Assembly (NCBI GenBank): GCA_032173965.1
Contig: CM063294.1
Coordinates: forward strand, 2,960,452 to 3,024,451
Length of the DNA stretch: 64,000 nucleotides
Reading direction: 5' to 3'
Source: Sitta carolinensis
Taxonomy: Eukaryota > Chordata > Aves > Passeriformes > Sittidae
The position numbers were made by a program, and so were the translations under genes. The stretch's first letter is position 1; each line of letters begins with the position of its first letter. Positions 50,793 to 61,200 of the stretch are shown one piece after another. The notes below the pieces were generated by a model. It was not told the DNA's origin. It searched no databases and saw only the letters and a list, made by a program, of their open reading frames with translations.

Positions 50793-51501
50793 CAGTGGTC
50801 ACACACACCCTGTCCTGCTCTTTCAAGGCACATCTTGCTGGTAAGATGAGTGTGTGAAGCTCAGCCACACAGCTGTAGGCCATTGGAGTGTGTATTTGGG
50901 GGACACGAGGTGCTTGCCCTCATTTTAGGCCCAGATGAAGCTGCCAGTGATATGTCCCAGGTAAAGCCCAGGGACTGGGTGTGCAGGCTGGAAGGGGTGA
51001 GTCCCCTGGGCACCGTGGGTGTTTGTGCTGAGTGTGTGGCACTGCTGAGCACAGCTGGTGGAGCACTGACTGCTCAGCATCCCTGCTGAGGAAGGTGCAG
51101 AACAGGCATCTCCTCTCCACATCTCTGTCTGGCAGGCAGATCCAATTGACCAGCAGTAAAGTGTCTTTTTTCCAGTGTGGAAAGCCTGTGCTGGGCTGCT
51201 GGGACTCTTGGCCTCAACCCCTCATGAGATGTTTTGTGTGAATGAGAGCAGGAGTCAGACCAAACCACCCAACATGCTCAGAGCAGTGGGTCCAGAGGGA
51301 GATGTTCACCTAGCAAATCCTGGGAAGGGACTTGTCCAAATCCTGTCCAGGCTCAGGTGCCTATTCAGCCTGCAAGGTCAGGCAGCCCATCCTGTCGAGC
51401 AAGGGTGACCCTCCAGGCAGCATCCCAGGGCCAGGAATGGTTGTCACTTCATGAGGTTGGTCAGCAATCAAGTAAGAAATGTCTGCTGTACTTTTCAACA
51501 G

Positions 51502-51620
51502 AAAGATTTCCAGACTGCAGTTCAACAAGGTGAAGCTTGAAGATGCTGGGGAGTACAGCTGCGAAGCGGAGAACGTTTTAGGGAAAGACACCGCAAAAGG
51601 CAGCCTGAATGTGAAAAGTG
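51502..51620 (+). CDS. NRG2: NRG2 exon encoding the C-terminal half of the Ig-like domain
   Basis: The exon is 119 bases, with acceptor CTTTTCAACAG|A and donor AAAAGTG|GTAAGT. Its first base completes the AA left by 39471 (Lys). It then reads KISRLQFNKVKLEDAGEY, followed by SCEAENVLGKDT and SLNVKS, ending in phase 1 with G. DAGEYSC is the classical Ig F-strand motif carrying the second disulphide cysteine, which pairs with the LKC cysteine of the previous exon. CEAEN.LGKDT is the NRG2 signature. The Ig domain is therefore split by an intron at YGNGK/KISRL, as in other neuregulins. The phase-1 end allows direct splicing to the phase-1 EGF exon known in the family, which is not in this window, or first to the candidate exon at 55189. 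Intron retention would stop two codons past the donor (GGT AAG TGA). Confidence 0.97.
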
Positions 51621-52795
51621 GTAAGTGAAGAAGCCAGCAAATGTCTCTAGCTGTCTGCCATTCCACAGAAAGGTTCTGCACATGGTCAGTCTTGTATTTT
51701 GTTTCATGCTTTCAGGATATCGAGTAAAACAATCTTGGGAGATAAGAAAAATGCATCTTAGCATAAATGTTTATCTTTGTTATCTGTCACTGGCAATGTG
51801 GTTAATTTACATTTTAAATAAACTTACAGTCTATGTATTTTTTTACAAAGGGGTAAGGAGGAAAGAAAGCTGGTGGGCTTGATGTTTTCATTTTTTAAAG
51901 AAATTCTGAGAAGCAAAACTCACCAGAAGACAAGTAATTAGACCATAGCTTTGTGATGAGTGAAGTTGCTTCTGGTTTTCATCCTAGAATGTGTGTGCTC
52001 CATCTCTTAGAGCTCAGCATATGGAGTCTGAGGTTAGGTGGTTTTATTTTTATCTTGGTCATAATAATTATATTGCTTAACACGATGGTTTGGATGCACC
52101 CTCTGGCTCAGAAAGTCCCTACAGTGGCTGCCAGAAGCTGGGAGGGCACAGCCAGGGAGGGGGTGACTGTATTTCCTAAGCTCTTCCTCCTGCCATTCAC
52201 AACGGGCACTGTGGCAGCTTTGAGCACTGGGCTCCGGCTCTGGGCTTGGCAGCCCTGAGCTGGCATCCAGTTTTTTGTTCTCTCACCAGCCTTGTCCCAG
52301 GGTGAGGGAAGGTAGCTTTCTCCTGCTGCTTTCTGGCAGTATTTTCTCTCTTAACCTCAGCGTGTTCGCCATCCTGAATCTTTTGTTCCCTGAAGCTGCA
52401 GCGTGACACGGCCACCCCTCGGTTATCCTGCTGTGCCATCCCAGTGCTGGCAGGACTGGAGGAAAGCCACCCATGCTCTCACCTCCCTGCCTTCATCCTC
52501 CACATCCGTGAACTCAGCAGTGCTGCTCTGCTGGGTTTATTTCCCATTGTGATAGGAAAGGTGTCCGAGTAAGAAACTGAGGCAATGCTCTCCTTTTTTT
52601 CTCTTTCTCTTGGCACGTGCTCTGGCTACCCCAGGCCACATAAACTGCTCCTGTTTGATGGGAGCTGCCTGTGCAACCTCCCATCCCCGTGTGACAGAGC
52701 CCTGTCTGCCTCCTCTGCTGTCCCTTTCCTGTTGTGTTGCACTAAATAGTTGGTTTTATTATAATTTCACACTGGATGACTAATATATACATACA

Positions 52796-52866
<71 letters not shown>

Positions 52867-55188
52867 TATAAGTAGTTTTATCATACTGCATACGGTATAT
52901 TCCATATTCCCCTTTCTAACCTCATGGTGAGGATCTTCCCATACTGGCCATTCCCCTCCAAATCCCTCCCACTGGCTGTATTTCCCCTACCCCACCCCTC
53001 TTATCCTAAGTTTAAATTCTCCCTGATATGAGGCTGGGGTCTCTTTTTCTTCCCTGGAATTGATTCCTACATTAAAACCACCGGGTCTGAGTCCCAGAAG
53101 GAAAAAAGTGCCTCTTTTACTTTCATCTTTATCGAGCTCACTTCTGGGGTTCAGAGCTGGCCTGGTTGGAACCCCAGCACTGAGCCACGACACTTCCCCA
53201 TGACCAGCACCCTCTGGCTGGAGGAGGAGGGGTTGAGCAGTGCCTGCTGCAGGGCTCTGAGCTGCACTGCAGTGAATGCACCCCTGGCCATGCAGGGAAG
53301 GCAGCCCCTGCCAGGGGTGGGCTCCCTGCACAGGAGCCACGCTGAGAGGCAAGGACCACTCACAGCAGGGATGGGCTCTCACCTGAGCTGCCCAGAAATG
53401 AGTGAAGACCTGAAAACCCGGGAAAGACACACAAAGATCTTGCTGCAGAGTGCTGTGGCCCTGGTGGATTCCCTGCCTGGATGAATCCGTGTTCTCAGCT
53501 GCCTTGCCCCTGTGCCCTTGGCTTGCTGCTCAGCTGTGGGCACAGCCTGCTGCTCTTTGCAGACCCCTTGCCAGGGCAGCAGGGCCAACTGCAGCCCCCT
53601 GCAAAGGCAGCCGAGGTGATGGTGATACCTGGAGGCTCTTTTGGCTCTGTGATCCCTTGGCACTCTTTTTTCCTCTCCCCTGGAGCTGCCCAGAGTTAAG
53701 CAGCCTTCCCCAGTATGCAGGCACGAGCTGTCCTGGAGTGTTTCCTCCCCTTACTGCTGGACCTTCTTGGGGTCTAGACAGCTTTCCTCACTTCTTCTCC
53801 CTTCTTCTGTGATATCTTTGAGTAGAAAACTCCTCAGGGCATGGAATCCACACGTGTGTTTTCCCTGTTGTTCTTCCCCAGGCTCCTTAACACCAATCCT
53901 CTTGTGGCTTCCATTGCAAAGTGCTCTTTGCTCTATTCCAATACCACTTTTCAGTTTCAGAAAAGCAGCTTTTCAGCCATACACATCTGTTGCAAGTCAC
54001 CAAAACCACCACATCTTTAGAGAGGGAGAGAGTGCATGAAAGTAGAGACCCCTTGGCACTTAAAAAGTGCCCTTCAGCCAAACCCTCACCTCATCCCTCC
54101 TCTACAATTCCAGTATTTCCACAAAATTCCCAGCTCAGAAATAAATGTTTTTGCATTGAGAAACTTTGTGAGGGTGTTAATTTCTGAGGAAATGCTTTTG
54201 GACTTAGTAAAAATGTGCCACACTTTGGTTGTATTGCAGATTTTTATGACTTTGAAGTAAATTAGATGCTTTCTTAGAAAAATGTCCCATTTCCCAGTCC
54301 TCATTATTGAATAGCCTAATGTTGATACAATGGCCATGAAGGCACAGGTGAGATGTGACTTCTTCAGATTCTTTTTTTCCTCAGAAAATTTCTAGGCATC
54401 TCCTCAACTGCCCATCCCCTTATTAAACACTGCAGAAAAAAAACAAGCTGGACAAAAAATTCTTTCTGCTTCTAGCTTTTCGTGGTGGTCCTACCTCTGT
54501 CTCTGACAGGCACTGCACCCCCAGCCCAGGCTCCTGGGGCTTTCTCCTTTGTGCATCTAGAATGATCTAGAAGGTGTGAGGGACTTCTCCAAAAGTGCTG
54601 GTGTGGGCTTGAGTAGAGCTGGTGTCTGTGGGCATTGGGGTGCCCAGTATCCTGGTTAAAAAAAGAGGAAATTACCAGTGCTTGTCTCCCCTATCGCCTG
54701 GGGCCCTGGCCTTCATCTCTTTCATGTTCCTCCACCTCTTGCACGAGCATTAATTTGTGCTGCACAGCCTCACCTACCTGAGGGATGGAGGCCCCTCAGA
54801 AAGTCCCACCTTTTCTTAAACCCCACAGTTTCCCCTCTCTCATGTCCTGCCATCCCATCTTGGCACTCTTGTGGCCATCAGGGCTAAGAAAACCTCCCAC
54901 AGCTCTGCTCATCTCCTGCCAGGTGAACCCTGAGCCACTTCTGCCTCTATCGTGACACGAGAGCGAGGGGACACCGTGCCCTGTGCCATCCCCTACAGGG
55001 ACACTCCTTGTCCTGCCTCTGTCACCCCAATCCCCTGCCCTAAACCACCACTAACACCTTGGCAGCCCCCAGCCTGTGGCCCCCCAGCAGCACCTGCCCC
55101 TCTGCTCCTCCCCACAGTAGTTAAGCCCACCCTGCTCTGCTCAAAAGAGATATTTTTGTTCACTACTTTCTTACCTTAATTTCCCCAG
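51621..55188 (+). other. NRG2: NRG2 intron between Ig exon B and the candidate spacer exon
   Basis: A 3.6-kb intron with a donor at 51621 and, if the candidate exon is used, an acceptor at 55187-55188. Its main feature is the ATAC/AT microsatellite at 52783-52864. No other coding or RNA feature was recognised. Confidence 0.6.
52783..52864. repeat. Compound microsatellite (ATAC)n(AT)n
   Basis: About nine ATAC units run into about twenty AT units. It is intronic, lies 1.2 kb after Ig exon B, and is likely to vary in length between individuals. Confidence 0.97.
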
Positions 55189-55254
55189 GAACAACGAAAG
55201 CACCACAAGTCTTACCAGCCTCAGAAACTAAAATAGTTGTTATGGAAGAAGAGT
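55189..55254 (+). CDS. NRG2: Candidate NRG2 cassette exon, 22-residue spacer between Ig and EGF domains
   Basis: This 66-base stretch lies between a strong acceptor (TTACCTTAATTTCCCCAG|GA) and a consensus donor (GAGT|GTAAGT). With the G left by 51620 it reads in phase 1 through to phase 1: GTTKAPQVLPASETK, then IVVMEEE. There is no stop in that frame, and the length is a multiple of three, so inclusion or skipping keeps the frame. The peptide is Thr/Pro/Ser-containing with an acidic end, like a linker, and has no cysteine. NRG1 has alternatively used spacer exons at this position; the short PAS-x-T/E similarity to the NRG1 spacer is suggestive only. I do not recall this exon in mammalian NRG2. 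Reading on into the intron would add about 20 residues and stop at 55314-55316, so a terminal-exon use is a second possibility. Chance splice-site pairing is not excluded. Confidence 0.6.
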
Positions 55255-58200
55255 GTAAGTACCTCTCCCCCACTCCCCCACACAGCTGCTTTCCCCTAAT
55301 TTGTTTGTTATTATGAGACATTTTGCATAAATGCTTTATTGCCTCCTGGAATCTTTAATCACTCCTTCTGTCTGATTTTTCCCAAAGCCACTGATCTTAC
55401 TTTCCCTAGATCTTTAAACAAATCTGATTTATATTGCTGGTGTCTATCTTGGAGAGAGAGAATTTGACAACTATTGCAATAGCAGCTTGAAGAACACGCT
55501 ACTTAAAATTGCAACTGAAGTTTAAGCATTCCCAGCTCTTTCAGTACATGGAGTTATTGATACTTGCAAGATGTGCTTGTTATGGCCTTTGATTTAACAG
55601 AGGGTTTTTTATCACTTTGTTTTTGTGTTTGGGGTTTTTTTTTGAGGATAGTTGATAAAACCAAAACAGGCCGTAGGAAGAAAAGAAAAAAGACAGGAGT
55701 CTTCTAAGCATAGGTAATAAGAAAACTGCAGAAAATCCATCCATGCCCTGCCATCCCATTTTTCCTGAAAGCAAGAACAGATTTCCCCAAATGCTTAATT
55801 TGATTTAATGTGGCTGAAATGCTTTTTAGCATTCCTTCCTATTCAGTTGTCCCAAAAGCAGTAGAAAATGGGCACAGAGCAATAAAAGTCCAGGGAGGGA
55901 TACAAGTGTAGATTAGAAAGCCGGTGCCTGGATGTTGGCTCAGCAATTTCTGGTGGAGGGTGTTATGTCTGTGTCAGGGGGTCTCTGCCCAGTGGGAGCC
56001 CACCAGGATCCTGGCACAAGCCCTGGGAAGCCAGGAGCAGGCAGGGATTCTGAGATCCCTGCTGTGCTCCCCTCCCAGCTGCAGATACCCAGAGCTGGCT
56101 GTGCCTCACTGCTGGCAGTTCTGCTCTGCAGATTTTATGGAGATGTTTCCTCCTTTGAAAGCTCAGTCTTTTATGAGTTTAAAAGAAATCTGATTGCAGC
56201 CACAGCAGGCACTGGCCAGGTATTCTTTAAAAGCTTTTCTGATTAGAAAACTGCACTTAAAATGTGCTCTTGTGTAGTGCTTAACCTTGCACTGCACTAG
56301 AGACTAGGAGACCAAGCTGAGATACAGCATCATTAATGCCATGGCCACACCATCCTTCCCAGGATTTTTCCTTTGTTTTCACCAAAAGAGATCCATGCTA
56401 CTTATTTGCATTTTATTAGATAAATGCTATTTTCTTAAAAGCCAATTCTCAGAAAGGAGACATAGAAATTTCCCCTTTTGGAAAACTTCTTTCCTCTGTG
56501 GGTCATCACTGTTTTGTTGTTTTTTTTTTTTTTTTCCTGATGATGGGAGGAGATGGCAAAGTCCCCAGAGTTAAAGCTGTAACTCACTTTTTCCTTCCCA
56601 TTCCTTTTTTGGCCATATCTCCCAAGTGTTATCTGAATAACTCAGAATCTCTCTGATTTTTGTGGTGATTGATGTTGTATCATAGAACTGCACGTGTGTA
56701 CAGCATATGGGGAGGTGATGGAGATGTTGTGAGGTGGGATGATCTGGAGAGCAGACAAGTATCTCATTCTTGTAAAAATCTTGCATTTCTTTTCAGTATC
56801 TGTATTCAGAGTCACCAGTAGGTTGTCCCTGCTCTCGTTGTCTCACTGAAATCTTGTACATCCTTTGCTGGTTTTCAAACACTGATGCCCCCAGTACCTG
56901 GTATGTGAATAGCACCAGGTGCCACTCAGCTTCACTCGTGGTGAATGGATTTCATTCCTGGTGAACACTTTGTTTCGTGCCTGTCATGGGCTGAGGTTGT
57001 GCAGTTGGGTGGTCACCGTGGCTCAGCTCGCAGGCAGGAACTTGCAGGGATGTGGTAACTTGGTCGTGTGCCCTGATGCAGAAAGAAAGGTCCTTTATAC
57101 TCCTTTCAACATCCAGAGAACTGAGAATGGAAACGTGATCCGGTCACGGTGCAGCTGAACAAGGCCCAGGAGTCTGTGGCTATGGACATGCTGGGTAAAC
57201 AGGGTAGGAGCCTGTGTTGACATTTAGGAAGCATTCTGATGGAGGCAGAAATGGAAGAAGGGTCAGAGAGATCTGGAGAGCATTCTGAGATGGAAGGTTT
57301 GTGCAGGACAGAGATAGTAAAACCCTCTCCAAGTTTAATTTAAGGAAGGTAAGATAATGTTTGGAGTCTCTGAGAAGGTCAGGTACCCCCTTGTGCTTGT
57401 TTTCTGCTGTTGTGTTATCCTCTAGTTCCTTCCCTTGACTCCAAAAGCAGGTGAAGCCCTGAGGGTAAGGAGAGAACACAGACCAGGTGGTAGAAATGTG
57501 GTTTGGGTACTGTCAGGGTATGGGAGGATGTGCCAGTGGTGGGCAGGTGCTCTAAACCAATGTGTGGATCATTGCAGCTGCTCACCTGGGCTCTGCTCGT
57601 GCTCCTTGCTCGCTCTGTAGCTGGGTGAGTGCCTGGGTGGGTGCTTTATCAGCCTCTGTGGGCTGTCAGTGCCCTTGGCTGAGGGTGCTCTGCAGCAGAG
57701 AGAGGCCTGGGGGCACAGGAGAAGGAGAATCAGGGAGAAAAAGCAGAACAGGCAGCACTGAGTTGTGCTGAGAGCAAGAGGGTAATATGAAGCATCTGAA
57801 TGAAAACTGGATTTAGATTTGGGGCCTTTATTTCTTCTGCTGGGGATCACAAGTCCTCCCCAGAGTCCCTCTAGAGACCCCTGTGGGAAGGGTAGCTGAA
57901 ACAGTCCTTTTGCCTCCAATTAAGTCTTAACTCTCCACACACCAGTTTGGGTTCACAGATTTCATAGCTGTCATCTTGGTGATGCCATTGGACTGTTTCT
58001 AGCCTCATTGGTGTAGACTCATTGAGGCAGCCCCTCTCCAGTTTCATCCCTTCCCTGGTGCCTAGGTGGCTGGGTGTTGGAAATGTTCTCCTCACTTTGC
58101 CAGGTAAGCTTGGCCTGATGGACTTGCATGATTGCAATGGCCGTGCTGTGGTTTGTGAGTTACACACCCCACAAGAATGGGTGCCACGTGGTTATGATTC

Positions 58201-61200
58201 AAACCAACCCCCAAAGCGGCTCTCAAATCCAGTCTGGCACAGTTTTACTGGGTGACCATGGCAGCCCTGCCTGTGAGTTGGCTGCTCAGCCCCTGGCCCC
58301 TCCAGCCTGAGGCCACTGAGCTCTCCTGGGGCTACCAGCACTGCAGATGTGAGCACAGTGCTCTGGGTTTGGAGCTGGAGGGTGTCCAGCCAGCCCAGAG
58401 CACGAGCAGAGCACACCCAGGTCCGGCCATGTGAACGGAGCAGCTTTCAATATTAGACTAAAAATAAGTCCTGGCGTGGTCTTTGCTCAGATAATTTAAA
58501 GCCCATTGCTGGAGGTGTGGTTGTAATTGAGCGGAACCTGCAGGCACGCAGGCACGGAACCTTGGGAGGATGTGGTGATCTCACTGCCAGTCTGCAGAGA
58601 GCTGAGTGCTGCCTGGCAGCTGCCAGACCCTGCTCAGTGCTCCTTTTGCACACTGCCTAGTTCTTAAGTGATCACACAGCTGCCACTCGAGGTGTGGTGT
58701 AAAGACAGGCAGTGACTCTAAAGGCAAAGAGGGGCAGGATGAAGAGTGGGGTGGGAGCTGATGTGCCCCAGGAGCACTGAGGCTGAGCCCAGCCTTCAGA
58801 ACTGGGCTCTGGACCAGGGGATCTGCTCTTCTGGCTCCATCCTGGGACCCTGGTGTGTTGCTTCACTTCTTGGGCTTCAGCTGCCCTGCCTGTGAAGCTT
58901 TCACGCTGGCATTGGCTCTGTGAAAGGATTTTTAGGTTGCTGAACAAATCCCCTCATTGAAGTATCATGTTGCTGCTATTACAATTGATGATGGGGATTT
59001 GGGAAAACGAAATTCTGTGCTGCTGTCATGTGCATTTTCAGACCCCTGTGGCAGAGAAGAGCATAGGAAGGGCTCCCTCATAAAGCTGCAGAGATCATTC
59101 CAGAGGAGCAGCTAGAAGCCTGACAAAAACACAGGACTTTGCCCCTGCAATAACTGCCTGTCCCATGGAAACAGGCAGCCCCTGAGTGCTCAGAAACCTT
59201 TAAACTTGTTTCTTAGTGAAACCCCTGAACAGTGCAGATGGGAGAGGTGGGGAATGCAACCTGGGCTGTTTTGATCAGCAGCAGCTGATGCTCCAAGATG
59301 AGTGCCTTGCAGTCTGGTATTTGTATCTTGGGATGAACTCCTAGTCTGCAGCTATTGATCCTAATGATCCCCTTGGGAACTGGAAACATGATTCCAGCAG
59401 GATCTATTTCAATAAAATGCGGGGGTAAATATTTGGTCATTTCCAAATGAATAAACACACAGGAACAGGATTTTTATGAGCTCCAGCGTCCCCAGTCTGC
59501 TGTCAGGCAAGGCCCAGTGTGCACAGGCCTTTCTGATTTTGTGTACAGATAACAGCGGGGAGCATCCAGATTCTGCTCAGGTTTATTGTGAGAGGAGGTG
59601 TCGTATCAGGCACACAGAAACCTGCCACAGAGGGAATAGTGAGGATCAGCAGCCCCTCCGTGTATCAATCAGTGTAAATCATGGATTTAGTGTGGCTCGT
59701 GCCAGGATTACAGTGCTACAACTGAGCAATATCTTGGCCAGACACCTTCTCATCCATGTTCTTCTAACAAGCAGTTGGATGAACTCTGTTGAGAGGAACC
59801 TCAGCCACTCTGTGTTTTATCAGTAAGTACATGAGGCATATACAGAGCAGGCAATCTGTATACACTCCCCAACCAGCTGAGTTCATCTGTCTAACTGAAT
59901 GTCTAAATATTGAGAGAATAAAGTGTCTGTACTCTACGAACCCACCAGCCAAAGTTATTTATAAAGAAGAAAAGGAGCGGTGAAACCATCGCTGTCTCCC
60001 TGCTCTCCTCGACAGTAGCTGTAGTTCGTGAAAAATTAACTATAATTTATAGTCCAAGCTGCATTAATTAACTCCTTGCAGGGGGAGTATTTCACCAGAC
60101 TTCTGAGAACAGGCTGGTGAGCTGCCTGCAAAGGTTAAATGACGTGCATGGCAGGAATTGTGTAAGAATCCCTGCACAATCATTAATGGCCTTCCTGCGT
60201 AGATGGTTTGTGTGAAGGGAAGTCCACCTGGCAGTCACTGCCCTGGCTCTCTCCTCTGTTGCCCTGTCACTGATGATAGCCCAGAATAACTGAGGCGTGT
60301 GGTGGAAAACAGACTCTCTGAATGACTCCATAGCTCTGAATCTCTCCTGTGTTCATGCTGCTCTGTCCTCACTGGCTGGGGCAGCAGCAATAAAACGTGG
60401 CTGCAGATCATTCACAAACACATCCCCAAGAGGCAGCCCGCTTTTCCCTGCCCTCACCTCCTTGCTCCCCTCTTTTCTTCTCCTCCTTGTTCCCCTCTCT
60501 TCTTTGTCTTCACCTCCTCCCTCCCTCCTGCTTTGTTCCCAGTCCTGGTACTGAAGTCCTGCTGGAGGTCTGACCTGCTGATGGGTGAGCTGCTCCAGCC
60601 CTTCTCTCACCCTGCAGGGGCTTTCTGACCAGTTTGCCACTGTGTGTCTCAGGGGCACCTTGCTTATTCCCACCAGTCCAAAGGAAATGTCAGCACCTGC
60701 TTGCCTCGTGCACACTCCTGGTTTTCTGCTCTTAATTTGTTGAAGTACCAGGGGGGGTTCTTGATGACTGGTGTTTCTGCACAACCCCCTCATCACTTTC
60801 CACTGCCTTCATGAGTCCTGTTCCACCCTGCTACCACCCAAAACTGCTCCCTTGCTTATTCAGTTCTCCACTCATCTCAGCAATTTTACAACTTTCCAAG
60901 TCATTTGGGAGAGATGGAGTTGTGATGGAGGCTGAATGAAGCACTCATTCTGCCACACCAGCCAGTGGGGGGTAAAGTCTGCCTGGTGTTTTACAGCAGT
61001 TAATGTGAAATAGCTGTGGGAAGTAATTTCTGGATCACCAGGCACAGCTGTGTAGTGTTTGGCACAGAGGTGAAAGTACCTGCACGCCTGTAAATAAACT
61101 GTGTGTGAGGTTCACTTTACCAATGTCCAACATCCCAGATGACTCTGGGCCAGGCAGGCAGTTGTTAAAGTATTTGCAGTGGCCCAGGCTGATGGGGAAT

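Larger units (their letters stand above)
39472..51501 (+). other. NRG2: NRG2 intron within the Ig domain
   Basis: A 12.0-kb intron between the two Ig exons, GT at 39472 and AG at 51500-51501. It contains a 66-base tandem duplication (39614-39745), CR1 copies (40028-40395 minus, 41735-41990 plus), a 23-base T run (42909-42931) and a 17-base minisatellite (50725-50792). The remainder is unique-looking with no recognised exon. Confidence 0.85.

Noticed and set aside
58022..58110. Possible exon ending at CCAG|GTAAGC near 58103
   Set aside because: The frame (MRQPLSSFIPS...) does not match the EGF module and no acceptor in the right phase precedes it.
58128..58200. Stretch with 'tgcaatggccgtgctgtgg' reminiscent of a CVNGGVC EGF core
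   Set aside because: Translation gives IAMAVLWF-type text and lacks the conserved cysteine spacing; not the NRG2 EGF exon.
59476..59826. 116-codon frame ending at TTTTATCAGTAAG
   Set aside because: The apparent donor is out of register (CAG|TAAG rather than CAG|GTAAG) and the peptide has no similarity to neuregulins.
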